Source: Peptacetobacter hominis (GTDB lineage Bacteria > Bacillota > Clostridia > Peptostreptococcales > Peptostreptococcaceae). From it: a DNA stretch of 64,000 nt. This document shows positions 27,358-35,897 of the stretch, in pieces. Where the stretch lies: contig NZ_SGJB01000003.1 in NCBI RefSeq assembly GCF_006861675.1, positions 89,946 to 153,945 on the forward strand, written 5' to 3'. Position 1 is the stretch's first letter, and the number at the start of each line of letters is the position of its first letter. A program made the translations under genes and the position numbers. The notes below the pieces were generated by a model that had not been told where the DNA came from, did no database searches, and saw only the letters and a program-made list of their open reading frames with translations.

Positions 27358-27756
27358 TTATTTTTTTAATACTTTCTTTAAATCCATAACAAATTGTACT
27401 TGTTGTTTTCTTAAATATGATTTTACAAAGGGTTTCATAATTATTTTTTTTACTGTTACAGATTCTGTAAAATCTATTTGAGTTTTATTTCCTTTGGAAG
27501 TGAAAATGCCAGTCCAATGTCCTTGTATATTACTGTTTTCCACATCAAACTCCCAGCGCTCATACGGTTCTACAGCAGTAATAGTAAAGGTAGTAGGAAA
27601 GCCGTCTTTGGTATATTCAATAAATTGTTTTTCATTTATTATTTCCGTTTTACTCAAATCACTTCGCCATTGACTATATTTTTCAACAGCGAAAACTGTT
27701 TCCCAAACCATATGAACATCACTATCAATACAATCTTTTATATTTGAAGTTGTCAT
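27358..27756 (-). CDS. SRPBCC-fold (polyketide cyclase / AHSA1-like) protein
   Basis: 132 residues. SRPBCC/START-like fold: DSDVHMVWETVFAVEKYSQWR at the N-terminus, a central strand block VEPYERWEFDVENS, TQIDFTESVTV and a C-terminal helix FVMDLKKVLKK. These domains bind hydrophobic ligands; function here is unknown. The TTG 27774 start is further from a good ribosome site; AAGGAAG precedes ATG 27756. Last gene of a four-gene minus-strand cassette with VOC, DUF3788 and DUF3795 proteins. Confidence 0.75.
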   Translation of the reverse strand: MTTSNIKDCIDSDVHMVWETVFAVEKYSQWRSDLSKTEIINEKQFIEYTKDGFPTTFTITAVEPYERWEFDVENSNIQGHWTGIFTSKGNKTQIDFTESVTVKKIIMKPFVKSYLRKQQVQFVMDLKKVLKK

Positions 27757-27782
27757 TTTTACACTTCCTTTCAAATTACAAT

Positions 27783-28241
27783 TTATCTCATACAGGCATT
27801 GACAAATTTCATAGGGACACCCATACGTTCTGCTACTTGTTCTGGTGTCATTCTACTATTTAAAAAACGTTTGCATACTATTTTCATGTTCTCACCAACT
27901 TCGATAATATGTTTATCAGGGTCATAGAAACGAACAACACGCTGTCCCCATGAATGTTCTACAATAGGGTGGACATATTCAACATTACATTCTTTCAGTT
28001 TATCTGCAAATTTATCAAAATTATCTTCTTCAAAGTAAATTTCAAAGTTATTGCCACCAAAAGAAATATCGCTTTTCCCGATAAAATCTTTATATGTTTC
28101 TATTGTTTGCAAAGCCAACCCTCCCGTCAGAGTTTTATTTGCTCCAAAATCCATAATTACATGAAGTCCAAAGACTTTTTTATAAAACTCAACTGATTTG
28201 TCTATATCTGTTACCACAAGCATAGGATTTTTCAATTTCAT
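27783..28241 (-). CDS. VOC family protein (glyoxalase/bleomycin-resistance fold)
   Basis: 152 residues. Begins NPMLVVTDIDKSVEFYKKVFGLHV, the first beta-alpha-beta-beta-beta unit of the vicinal oxygen chelate fold, and has the second unit with YVHPIVEHSWGQRVVRFYDPDKHIIEVGE. A 35-residue C-terminal tail with MTPEQVAERMGVP looks like a small helix-turn-helix-like add-on. Substrate unknown. The start at 28241 is chosen because GGAGG lies eight bases upstream (the 28256 GTG overlaps it). Confidence 0.82.
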   Translation of the reverse strand: MKLKNPMLVVTDIDKSVEFYKKVFGLHVIMDFGANKTLTGGLALQTIETYKDFIGKSDISFGGNNFEIYFEEDNFDKFADKLKECNVEYVHPIVEHSWGQRVVRFYDPDKHIIEVGENMKIVCKRFLNSRMTPEQVAERMGVPMKFVNACMR

Positions 28242-28288
28242 TTTCATTACCTCCACAATTTCTAATTTTGTATAAGCCAGAATGATAA

Positions 28289-28705
28289 TTATTGATTTTT
28301 ATTTGGCTTTCTCTTAATACCTAATAATTTAATAAAATCTTGAAACATTGATGTATCAGTCGGTTCAAACATTAACCATTTTCCATCGTGATAGGTTTTA
28401 GTTTCATCATAAATTTTTTGAACTTCTTTTGAATAACTATTTCTATCTGTATCAAATTTTAATTGTTCATTTTTCCCTAAGATAATCATAAATCCTACAC
28501 AGTTTTCCCTTGCGTACAATGCACAAAGCGTTTTTCCACCACGACGATATTTATACTCATAAGTCCACGCCTTACCACCTTTGTTCCATAAACATTCCAT
28601 GTCATACTTTTCATCAATTAAAGCACAAAGTTTATTCCATATATCATATAATGATTGTCCAATTAAAGCAGTCATTTCTTCTGCATTAGGTATTTTATCC
28701 AGCAT
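28289..28705 (-). CDS. DUF3788 domain protein
   Basis: 138 residues. Matches the DUF3788 pattern as I recall it: MECLWNKGGKAWTYEYKYRRGGKTLCALYARENCVGFMI (seen in parts) and a C-terminal TYHDGKWLMFEP. Function unknown. AAAGGAG eight bases before the ATG. It lies between the VOC and DUF3795 genes in the same direction, with 27-48 bp gaps that share a similar AGAAGTTAT-like spacer before each ribosome site. Confidence 0.75.
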   Translation of the reverse strand: MLDKIPNAEEMTALIGQSLYDIWNKLCALIDEKYDMECLWNKGGKAWTYEYKYRRGGKTLCALYARENCVGFMIILGKNEQLKFDTDRNSYSKEVQKIYDETKTYHDGKWLMFEPTDTSMFQDFIKLLGIKRKPNKNQ

Positions 28706-28732
28706 ACTCGTTTCTCCTTTATAACTTCCAAT

Positions 28733-29068
28733 TTATTCTTTCAAATTTTTCAAATCAGACGGATTATTCTCATGGATTACCCTAACAGTAGGACAAATTT
28801 CTAAATTTGAACAATCACCACAAGTATCAACACCTTTTTTCATTGCACACGAGCGAATACTACAGATACTATCACAAAATACGGTTTTAATTCCGTCTAC
28901 ACGACACCCTTGGCAGTTAATATGTTCTGGAAGAATAGGAGCATTATTTAATTTAGCCCATAGTTTTGCAGTTTTTTCTCGCAATTTTTGATCGTCATTG
29001 ATTGTTGCAATATATGCATCGCATTTTTCACAATCCAATCAACAATATGCAATCATTTTTTTCATCAT
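28733..29068 (-). pseudogene. DUF3795 cysteine-rich protein gene interrupted by an in-frame TGA
   Basis: GGAGGT then ATG 29068 opens MMKKMIAYC, then TGA (29041-29039), then LDCEKCDAYIATINDDQ and the rest of a DUF3795-type protein with several CxxC pairs (CQGC, CGDC) to a TAA at 28733. Family members read YCGLDC here, so the TGA replaces GGA (Gly) by one base. Downstream TTG 29038 would start a shortened protein without the first cysteine. A nonsense mutation is the simplest reading; UGA readthrough or a restart are alternatives. Confidence 0.65.
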
Positions 29069-29155
29069 AGTTATGTACCTCCATAACTTCTAGTTTGTAC
29101 GTTACTTCATATTCAAATTATACAACTTATTTTGAACTCACTCAATATCTTAAAA

Positions 29156-29279
29156 CTACGTCCCGATAATCTTATTAAACAGTTCCAGAAATAAATCTTT
29201 CACACCACCAGCATTGAATCTGCGGCTACAAGTGCCACTACAAGAAATATGATAAGTTTTAAAATCTCCCTCTTAAAAT
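29156..29279 (-). pseudogene. Decayed C-terminal fragment of an element gene
   Basis: A frame without a start reads YHISCSGTCSRRFNAGG then VKDLFLELFNKIIGT before TAG at 29158-29156, preceded by an in-frame TAA after GIYLGF. The coherent, non-host-like protein text with CxxxC spacing suggests the tail of a decayed mobile-element gene. I do not recognise the family. Confidence 0.35.
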
Positions 29280-29640
29280 CCCAAGTAGATGCCGATAACT
29301 ATGATTTCCATTAGCACTAAAGACTGTATGTCGATTAAAAAGCATTGATCAAATTCTAGCTGAAATTCATTATTTTTCATAACTCCTTTTCGATAAGCTG
29401 CGTAACAGGAGAGGTCTGTTGCTTGATTATTTGTTCGTGTTTATTTGTGAAATTCTCACGCTGTTAAATGTTCTTCAGATAATCTGTGTTGTTTCATGCG
29501 TCAATCTTTTTCAACATTTTCAAGGTAGATGCTACCTGTCTTGCTATCCGGTTGAGCGTCCTTGAAAAGGTATAAGGTTCTGGCTGTGTCATAGTTTCAA
29601 AGATTTTCTGTTTTTTCTGATAAACCATGTCTGGCTGTCG
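29280..29640 (-). pseudogene. Unassignable element remnant including a second coding fragment
   Basis: Within this stretch, minus-strand bases about 29640-29497 read MVYQKKQKIFETMTQPEPY, then TFSRTLNRIARQVASTLKMLKKIDA and stop. There is no complete gene. GC content is locally higher than in the host genes. I take it as more of the same degraded integrated element; family not recognised. Confidence 0.35.
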
Positions 29641-29889
29641 TTAAGCTTCCAATCCTCATCCCTTTTATCTTCTTCTATATCTGCAAATTGGATACAAAGA
29701 AGAAGATAATGGAAATTGTCATTCTTGTTGTATTATAATTACATTTTTCCAATTTTTATATTGACTTAAAAATATTTAAAATTATTTTTTTTACTAATAC
29801 TACACACTGTTTGCCTGGAGTTGTAATAAAAAAGAAACAGTGATATAATCTGAATATTGACAGTATGGCAGATAAAGGGAGGTATTATT
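29641..29889 (+). other. Intergenic stretch before the PHP phosphatase gene
   Basis: 249 bp with no gene. An inverted ATCTTCTTC / GAAGAAGAT pair (29667-29708) marks the last recognisable element-like sequence; after about 29730 the composition returns to that of the host. A TTGACT at about 29760 could serve as the -35 of the following gene but its -10 is not clear. Confidence 0.4.
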
Positions 29890-30720
29890 ATGATTTGTGA
29901 CTATCATACACACACCAGTTTCAGTGATGATTCTGTGTATGAAATGGAAAATTGTATAAATGATGCTATAGAAAGTGGAATAGATGAAATATGTTTTACA
30001 GACCATGTGGATTATGGAATAAAAAATGACTGGGATATGTACAGAGCAGGTAAAGCAGATAAAGAAATGTTGAATGTGGATTATGTCAGATATTTCAGTG
30101 AGATAGATAAAATGGTGGAAAAGTATGGAGATAAAATAAAAATAAAAAAAGGTCTTGAGTTTGGAGTGCAGTCGCATACAATATCAGACTATGAAAAACT
30201 TGTTTCAAAATATAATCTGGATTTTGTTATAATGTCTATACACCGGATTGATAATAAAGGTTTCTGGAGTGGTGATTTTCAGAAAGGAAAGACAGAGCCG
30301 GAATATTACAGGGTATATTATGATGAAATGTATAATCTTGTAAGAAACTTCCATGAATATAATGTGCTTGGACATATGGATCTTATAAAAAGATATGACG
30401 ACAAGGATGGATATGATTCATTTTCAGCAAACAGAGATATTATAGAAAAAATACTGAGATATATCATTGAAGATGGAAAAGGCATAGAACTGAATGCTTC
30501 TACAGAAAAGTATGGTATTTCAGAATTAATGCCATCAAAGGAAATACTTTCTTTATATCATAAACTAGGAGGCAGAATTATAACAATAGGAAGTGACTCA
30601 CACTCAAAGAAAGATATTGAAAGAGTAAATATAAAGAAATTCATGAATGAACTAAAAAAAATAGGATTCGAGGAATTCTGTACATTTGAAAATATGAAAC
30701 CGATTTTTCACAGGCTTTAG
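29890..30720 (+). CDS. PHP-domain histidinol-phosphatase (HisJ/HisK family)
   Basis: 276 residues. The PHP metal motifs are visible: DYHTHTSFSDDS at residues 4-15, CFTDHVDYG, GLEFGVQSH with the metal-binding Glu, DFVIMSIHRID and GSDSHSKKDI near the C-terminus. The family dephosphorylates histidinol phosphate, but there are no other his genes here, so the substrate may be different. GGGAGG seven bases before ATG 29890 decides the start. Confidence 0.85.
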   Translation: MICDYHTHTSFSDDSVYEMENCINDAIESGIDEICFTDHVDYGIKNDWDMYRAGKADKEMLNVDYVRYFSEIDKMVEKYGDKIKIKKGLEFGVQSHTISDYEKLVSKYNLDFVIMSIHRIDNKGFWSGDFQKGKTEPEYYRVYYDEMYNLVRNFHEYNVLGHMDLIKRYDDKDGYDSFSANRDIIEKILRYIIEDGKGIELNASTEKYGISELMPSKEILSLYHKLGGRIITIGSDSHSKKDIERVNIKKFMNELKKIGFEEFCTFENMKPIFHRL

Positions 30721-30856
30721 TAACTGTGTTTGATTTTAAAATTGGTTTAATTGTCTGAAAAAATAAAAAAATAAAGTAAAATCTGTTGACAAATGTCATA
30801 AAAAAATATATAGTAATATACATAGACAGAAAGAACTGAAAAATAAATATGAATAA

Positions 30857-31008
30857 TCTCTTATCAAGAGCGGTGGAGGGACTGGCCCTATGAAACCCGG
30901 CAACCGGTATACTTTGTATACATCGGTGCTAAATCCTGCAACTTAGTATCAGTTGATAGATGAGTATAAACATAAAATGTCCGGGTTTATACTCGGGCAT
31001 TATTTTTT
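30857..31008 (+). promoter_or_regulatory. SAM-I (S-box) riboswitch with antiterminator/terminator
   Basis: Conserved S-box elements appear in order: CTTATCAAGAG, GGTGGAGGGACTGGCCC, TATGAAACCCGGCAACC, GGTGCTAAATCCTGC and the closing GATGAG. The 3' segment GAGTATAAAC (30962-30971) is perfectly complementary to GTTTATACTC (30985-30994), which is also part of the terminator stem ATGTCCGGGT / ACTCGGGCAT followed by TATTTTTTT. So the switch between antiterminator and terminator can be read directly. High SAM would stop transcription of metNIQ. Confidence 0.95.
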
Positions 31009-31066
31009 TATCAGTTATAAGATTGAATATTGTGAATAAAGATTTTTTATGAAAGGGGAATATCAG

Positions 31067-32035
31067 ATGATTTCTATAAATAACGTAAATAAGTATTACG
31101 GTGAAAAACAGGTTCTGAAAGATGTAAGCATAGATATCAGAGAAGGTGAAATCTTTGGTATTATAGGACACAGTGGAGCCGGAAAATCTACTATATTGAG
31201 ATGTATGAATGGTTTAGAACCATATCAGGAAGGAAGTGTAAAAGTAGATGGAAAAGAAGTAAAAGAGCTTAATGAAAAGGAAATGAGGGAATTCAGAAAA
31301 AACCTTGGTATGATATTTCAGCATTTCTCACTTCTGGAAAGAAAAACTGTATTTGATAATGTGGCTCTTCCGATGGAATGTTTCGGATACTCAAAGGAGG
31401 AAATAAAGACAAGAGTTGAAGAACTTCTTGATCTTGTAGGTCTTAAAGATAGAAAAAATGACAAACCAAGAAATCTTTCAGGGGGACAAAAGCAGAGAGT
31501 TGCAATAGCAAGAGCACTTACACTTAATCCAAAAGTTCTTCTTTGTGATGAGGCAACATCGGCGCTTGATCCAAATACTACAAAATCTATACTATCTCTT
31601 ATTGAAGATATAAATAAGAAGATGGGGATAACAGTTGTAGTTGTAACTCATCAGATGGAAGTAATAAAACAGATATGTGAAAGAATTGCAATCATGGAAA
31701 ATGGAGAAGTTCTTGAAATAGGAGAAACAGAGGAAATATTCCTTAAAAATACAAAAGGACTTAGAAAACTTATAGGAGAGGAAAGTATAGTTCTTCCAGA
31801 GGGAACAAACATAAAAATACTTTTCCCTAAAGATATTTCAAATGATGCAATAATAACAACTATGGCAAGAGAACTTGACATAGATGTATCGATTGTATTT
31901 GGTAAACTTGAAAAATTCAGAGATGATGTACTTGGATCTCTTATAATAAATGTAACAGACGAGAGTGGAGATGCCGTAAGAAAATTCCTTGATTCAAAGG
32001 ATATAAGATGGGAGGAAATGAGCAATGTCAATTAG
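31067..32035 (+). CDS. metN: Methionine ABC transporter ATP-binding protein
   Basis: 322 residues. Walker A GHSGAGKST (about 38-46), signature LSGGQKQRVAIARAL, Walker B VLLCDEATSALDP, H-loop VVTHQM, and a C-terminal NIL ligand-binding domain (about 240-322, with ILFPKDISNDAII). It powers D/L-methionine uptake with MetI and MetQ. AAAGGGGA lies upstream of ATG 31067; the ATG at 31049 precedes that ribosome site. The 3' end overlaps metI by 11 bp. Confidence 0.95.
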   Translation: MISINNVNKYYGEKQVLKDVSIDIREGEIFGIIGHSGAGKSTILRCMNGLEPYQEGSVKVDGKEVKELNEKEMREFRKNLGMIFQHFSLLERKTVFDNVALPMECFGYSKEEIKTRVEELLDLVGLKDRKNDKPRNLSGGQKQRVAIARALTLNPKVLLCDEATSALDPNTTKSILSLIEDINKKMGITVVVVTHQMEVIKQICERIAIMENGEVLEIGETEEIFLKNTKGLRKLIGEESIVLPEGTNIKILFPKDISNDAIITTMARELDIDVSIVFGKLEKFRDDVLGSLIINVTDESGDAVRKFLDSKDIRWEEMSNVN

Positions 32036-32678
32036 TGATTATTTTAGCATACTGTTTGTAGATGCATTGGGAGAAACTCTTTATATGACTCTTGTACCTA
32101 CAATAATAGCAACAATAATAGGATTTATAATGGCAGTAATACTTGTTGTGACAAAGCCAGGAGGATTAAAGCCAAATAAAACAGTAAACTCTATATTAGG
32201 ATTTATAGTAAACATTCTTAGAAGTTTTCCATTTATAATACTTTTATTTGCTCTTATACCTTTTACAAGAATGCTTGTAGGAACAAGTATAGGTGAAACA
32301 GCAGCAATAGTACCGATAACAGTAGGTTCTGCACCTTTTATCGCAAGAGTAATAGAAAGTGCACTTGATGAGGTGGATCCAGGACTTATAGAAGCGGCAA
32401 AATCATTTGGAGCAACAAAGACACAGATAGTAATGAAGGTTATGGTTAAAGAGGCAATGCCTTCGATAGTATCAGGAATAACACTTTCACTTATATCTAT
32501 ACTTGGATATACAGCAATGGCTGGTGTTGTTGGTGCTGGTGGATTCGGTAAGGTTGCACTTATGTATGGATACCAGAGATTTGATAACAACGTAATGACA
32601 TACACAGTACTTTGTCTTGCAGTACTTGTTCAGATAATGCAGTCATTAGGAGATTTATTATACAAAAAACTTAAATAA
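32025..32678 (+). CDS. metI: Methionine ABC transporter permease
   Basis: 217 residues, five membrane segments. The EAA loop near the middle, with the EAAKSFGATKTQIVMKVMVKEAMP sequence seen in parts, contacts MetN; AGVVGAGGFGKVALMYGYQRFD near the end is highly characteristic of MetI. Starts inside the end of metN, GGAGGAAATGAGCA upstream, so translational coupling is likely. Confidence 0.95.
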   Translation: MSISDYFSILFVDALGETLYMTLVPTIIATIIGFIMAVILVVTKPGGLKPNKTVNSILGFIVNILRSFPFIILLFALIPFTRMLVGTSIGETAAIVPITVGSAPFIARVIESALDEVDPGLIEAAKSFGATKTQIVMKVMVKEAMPSIVSGITLSLISILGYTAMAGVVGAGGFGKVALMYGYQRFDNNVMTYTVLCLAVLVQIMQSLGDLLYKKLK

Positions 32679-32741
32679 CTAACATATTTATATATGTGCA
32701 ATTATAAAAAATTACAACAATACACAGGAGGACTTATTATT

Positions 32742-33542
32742 ATGAAATTCAAAAAATTATTATCAGTGGCAGTGGCATCTGTAATAGCACTATCAGTAGT
32801 GGGATGCGGTGGAAAATCAGGAGATGACAAAAAAATAGTAGTTGGAGCAACAGCAAATCCACATGCAGTTATACTAAATGAAGCTGTTAAACCTTTACTT
32901 GAAGAAAAGGGATATGAACTTGAAGTAACAGAATTCAGTGACTATGTACTTCCAAATACAGCACTTGATGAAGGATCTTTAGATGCAAACTATTTCCAGC
33001 ATATACCATATCTTGAGGAAACAGTAAAAGAAAAAGGATATAAACTTACATATACAGCAAAAGTGCATATAGAGCCTATGGGAGCTTATTCAGATAAAAT
33101 AAAATCACTTTCAGAACTTACTGATGGAGCAAAGGTAGCTATACCTAATGACCCTACAAATGGTGCAAGAGCACTAGAACTTCTTGCAAAAGAAGGGGTT
33201 ATAGAGATAGCTGACAAGGAACTTGTTACAAAACTTGATATAACTTCAAATCCTAAAAATATAGAAATAGTTGAAATGAATGCAGAGCAGCTTCCAACAA
33301 CATTACCGGATGTAGATTGTGCTGTAATAAATTCAAACTATGCTCTTGAAGCTGGATTAAATCCTACTAAGGATTCAATTGCTCTTGAGTCTTCAGACTC
33401 TCCATATGTAAACGTACTTGCTTGTAGAGAAGATAACAAAGATAGCGAAAAAATAAAAGTTTTATCAGAAGCAATGAACAGTGATGAAGTTAAAAAATTC
33501 ATAGAAGAGAAATACAATGGAAGCATAATACCTGCTTTCTAA
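32742..33542 (+). CDS. metQ: Methionine-binding lipoprotein
   Basis: 266 residues. Type II signal peptide MKFKKLLSVAVASVIALSVVGC with lipobox VVGC (Cys about 22); mature part has VVGATANPHAVIL, SDYVLPNTALDEGSLDANYFQHIPYLEE (in parts) and NDPTNGARALELL, all typical of the NlpA/MetQ family. It captures methionine outside the cell for MetNI. CAGGAGG precedes ATG 32742; the longer 32694 start would destroy the signal peptide. Confidence 0.95.
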   Translation: MKFKKLLSVAVASVIALSVVGCGGKSGDDKKIVVGATANPHAVILNEAVKPLLEEKGYELEVTEFSDYVLPNTALDEGSLDANYFQHIPYLEETVKEKGYKLTYTAKVHIEPMGAYSDKIKSLSELTDGAKVAIPNDPTNGARALELLAKEGVIEIADKELVTKLDITSNPKNIEIVEMNAEQLPTTLPDVDCAVINSNYALEAGLNPTKDSIALESSDSPYVNVLACREDNKDSEKIKVLSEAMNSDEVKKFIEEKYNGSIIPAF

Positions 33543-33558
33543 TGAGAGATTATAAAGA

Positions 33559-33583
33559 AGAGGCCTGAAAAGGTCTCTTTTTT
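33559..33583 (+). terminator. Terminator after metQ
   Basis: Stem AGAGGCCT / AGGTCTCT (one wobble) with GAAA loop and a T7 run; end of the met operon. Confidence 0.9.
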
Positions 33584-33882
33584 TATGTATAAAAATAAAA
33601 TATTTGTGTAACAGAATTCACATATCAAATATGTGAAAAAAATAATTATCTACTGAAGTTATAAATGTAAAAACAGCCGGACTTTTCATTATAGAAATAA
33701 AAATATCATATAAATATCAAAAATTTACAAAAATATAGTAGGAAAAGGTTGTCATTATTAAATATAAAGGATACAATTAATATAGGGTATATTTATGGGG
33801 AGTAAATAAATTCATCATAATGGAGTGACAGTCCATAAAGCAATAGGATACAGTACAATATATATCATTAGAGGTGATAAAA
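33584..33882 (+). promoter_or_regulatory. Leader/promoter region of the XRE-cupin gene
   Basis: About 300 bp, no gene. A short repeat ACATATCAAATATGTG (imperfect inverted, 33619-33634) could be a binding site but is not convincing. AT-rich promoter-like hexamers occur around 33750-33800. I see no riboswitch. Confidence 0.35.
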
Positions 33883-34476
33883 TTGAATAAGAACATAGGA
33901 TCAAAAATAAAAAAACTTAGAACGCAGAAACAGATGACACTTAAGGATATGAGTGAAAAGACAAACCTTTCTATAGGATTTCTTTCTCAGCTGGAAAGAG
34001 GCCTGACAAGTGTTGCAACAGATTCTCTTGAGAAGATAGCAGATGTTCTTGAAGTTGATTTGACTTACTTTTTCATAAAGCCAAGAGAACAGAATAATGT
34101 AATTATAAGGGGATATGAAAAGGAAGTATTTGAAATAGTCAATGGAAAAGAAATAAACTATCATCTTTCATCAAACCTTAAAGATAAAGAGATGTTTCCT
34201 AGAATGGTAGATATACTTCCAGGAAATGAGGAATCTTCTCAATTTAATTACACAGGAGAAGAATTTATATATGTTATAGAAGGTATTCTCACTGTAAGTA
34301 TTTCAGGATATGAAAAAGAACTTTATCCAGGAGATTCTATGCATTATTCATATAAAAATATAATATCAAAGGATGGGGAAGCTTCAAAAGTTGTAAATCA
34401 GGATCATAGCTTCTTCAATAGAACAAGTAAAATGGTAAGAGTGCTAGTAGTAAGTACACCTAATCCTTATAAATAA
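33883..34476 (+). CDS. XRE-family regulator with C-terminal cupin domain
   Basis: 197 residues. N-terminal HTH_3 (IKKLRTQKQMTLKDMSEKTNLSIGFLSQLERG, in parts, about 8-40) and a cupin_2 sensor (EEFIYVIEGILTVSISGYEKELYPGDSMHY, in parts, about 120-150). Such regulators (SinR/PuuR-like) often control amino-acid or polyamine uptake. The GTG 33874 lies in the GAGGTG ribosome site, so TTG 33883, six bases after it, is the start. It follows metNIQ but has its own region upstream. Confidence 0.85.
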   Translation: MNKNIGSKIKKLRTQKQMTLKDMSEKTNLSIGFLSQLERGLTSVATDSLEKIADVLEVDLTYFFIKPREQNNVIIRGYEKEVFEIVNGKEINYHLSSNLKDKEMFPRMVDILPGNEESSQFNYTGEEFIYVIEGILTVSISGYEKELYPGDSMHYSYKNIISKDGEASKVVNQDHSFFNRTSKMVRVLVVSTPNPYK

Positions 34477-34480
34477 AAAC

Positions 34481-34514
34481 AAATGGCAGTTGATAAATCA
34501 ACTGCCATTTTTAC
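34481..34514. terminator. Bidirectional terminator
   Basis: Stem AATGGCAGTTGAT / ATCAACTGCCATT, T-rich right side and A-rich left side, between convergent genes. Confidence 0.92.
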
Positions 34515-34531
34515 TGCTTTATATGCATTAA

Positions 34532-35584
34532 TTATAGTCCTGATATTAAATTTTCAAACCATGCTTTTATTTTATCAAATACTCCAGCATCTTTTGCTTT
34601 ATTATATGCATCATTTACCTGAGTAAGAGCTTCATTAGCTGCATTTTCTATATCCTGCTGAGTAGCACTTATTACAGCGTCAGAACCTAAAGCAGATTCA
34701 TCTGTCTGTGAAAGGATACCTGTATCAGAACCAAATAAACCTGAGAACCAGTGTTTTATTTTTTCAAATATTCCTACTGTATCAACAGATTCACCTGCAG
34801 CAGCAAGATTTTCGCTTACATTATACTGAACATTTTTAAGAGTATCTTTTATTGAATTATAATCATAATTCTGCTGTCCTATTTTCTGCATAAGAGATGT
34901 AAGAGCTTCAATCTGCTCAGGTGTAAGAGTTATATTATAGTTGTTTGTGACATTGTTTATTATATCAGCTATCTGAACAGTATCACTTGTCCCGTTTTTT
35001 ATAACCTCATTTTTTACATCGTTTACAATCCCTGTCGCTTTGTCCTGACCAATTTCATCTCCAAGGTCTCCTGTTGTTACAAGCTCTTCATTTGCAAGTT
35101 CTTTTTTAGTTTCATCAAGACTTTCACCTGAAGCATCCTCAAAAGCCTTAATGACACCCGTAAGAGCTCCGGTACCACTTACTGCATAAGGTGCAGCAGC
35201 TATTACATTTGCATCAGTAAGACCTGCTGTAGTAAGCGTAGAAGCTATCATTGAGCCGGTAACCCATGTAAGATTGGCAGTTTTAACATTTATACCACCA
35301 CTTGATGTAGGCTCAACATAAGCACATGATATTGTACGTCTACCAAGCTGTGCTTCAGATGCAACACCTTCAAGATACTGTCTTTCTTCAGCATTTGAAA
35401 CGTCTATAAGCATAACCTCATCTTTTTTCACCCCAAAGTAATCAAGCATTGTCTGTTTCTGTTCGGCACTAAGATCGACACCAAGTGTCACAACCTTTGA
35501 GCCATCGGCAAGAGACATTGCAGCAGTACCTACAACCATCATACCTGCAAGGGCAATCGCGATAAATTTTTTTCCTAGTTTCAT
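34532..35584 (-). CDS. Secreted DUF1002 domain protein
   Basis: 350 residues. Sec signal peptide MKLGKKFIAIALAGMMVVGTAAMSLA (cleavage after about ALA-26), then a DUF1002 domain with VVTLGVDLSAEQKQTMLDYFG and EAQLGRRTISCAYV. The C-terminus has two copies of a short motif, GIFEKIKHWFSGLFG (271-285) and GVFDKIKAWFENLISG (334-349), amphipathic helices with Lys and Trp. DUF1002 has no assigned function in Clostridia, where it is exported. AGGAGG before the ATG. A small hairpin GCAGGA / TCCTGC lies in the 5' leader (35612-35630). Confidence 0.85.
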   Translation of the reverse strand: MKLGKKFIAIALAGMMVVGTAAMSLADGSKVVTLGVDLSAEQKQTMLDYFGVKKDEVMLIDVSNAEERQYLEGVASEAQLGRRTISCAYVEPTSSGGINVKTANLTWVTGSMIASTLTTAGLTDANVIAAAPYAVSGTGALTGVIKAFEDASGESLDETKKELANEELVTTGDLGDEIGQDKATGIVNDVKNEVIKNGTSDTVQIADIINNVTNNYNITLTPEQIEALTSLMQKIGQQNYDYNSIKDTLKNVQYNVSENLAAAGESVDTVGIFEKIKHWFSGLFGSDTGILSQTDESALGSDAVISATQQDIENAANEALTQVNDAYNKAKDAGVFDKIKAWFENLISGL

Positions 35585-35897
35585 TTCTATTCCTCCTGGA
35601 AACTTTGTTTTGCAGGAATACTAATCCTGCATTTCATTTTTGTATACTAACTATACTCCATTTAAAGTAAAAAGTCGATTACAAAAGTGTAAACTGTAAT
35701 AATTATATACTTCATAAATGAATAATAAAAGAAACAATTATGCATTAAATATGAAGAAAAAATACATATAAATAAATATGGATTTAAAATATCTTTCAGT
35801 TAGTATATAATTAATTATATCAGAGTTAGAAAAACTGTCAAAGTTTAGCTTTGATTGATAAAAATAAAAAGAGAAATATTTTTCAGGAGGAAATAAA
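35585..35897. promoter_or_regulatory. Divergent intergenic region
   Basis: 313 bp between the DUF1002 gene and a rightward gene. It contains the minus-strand leader with hairpin noted for DUF1002 (35612-35630) and AT-rich promoter-like sequence. TTTCAGGAGG at 35880-35889 is the ribosome site of the next gene. No other feature recognised. Confidence 0.4.

Noticed and set aside
29039..29068. A second selenoprotein (DUF3795)
   Set aside because: The position is Gly in the family, and the sequence after the UGA offers only TGCA-TATAT-TGCA, a hairpin with no G in the loop. Kept as a nonsense mutation.
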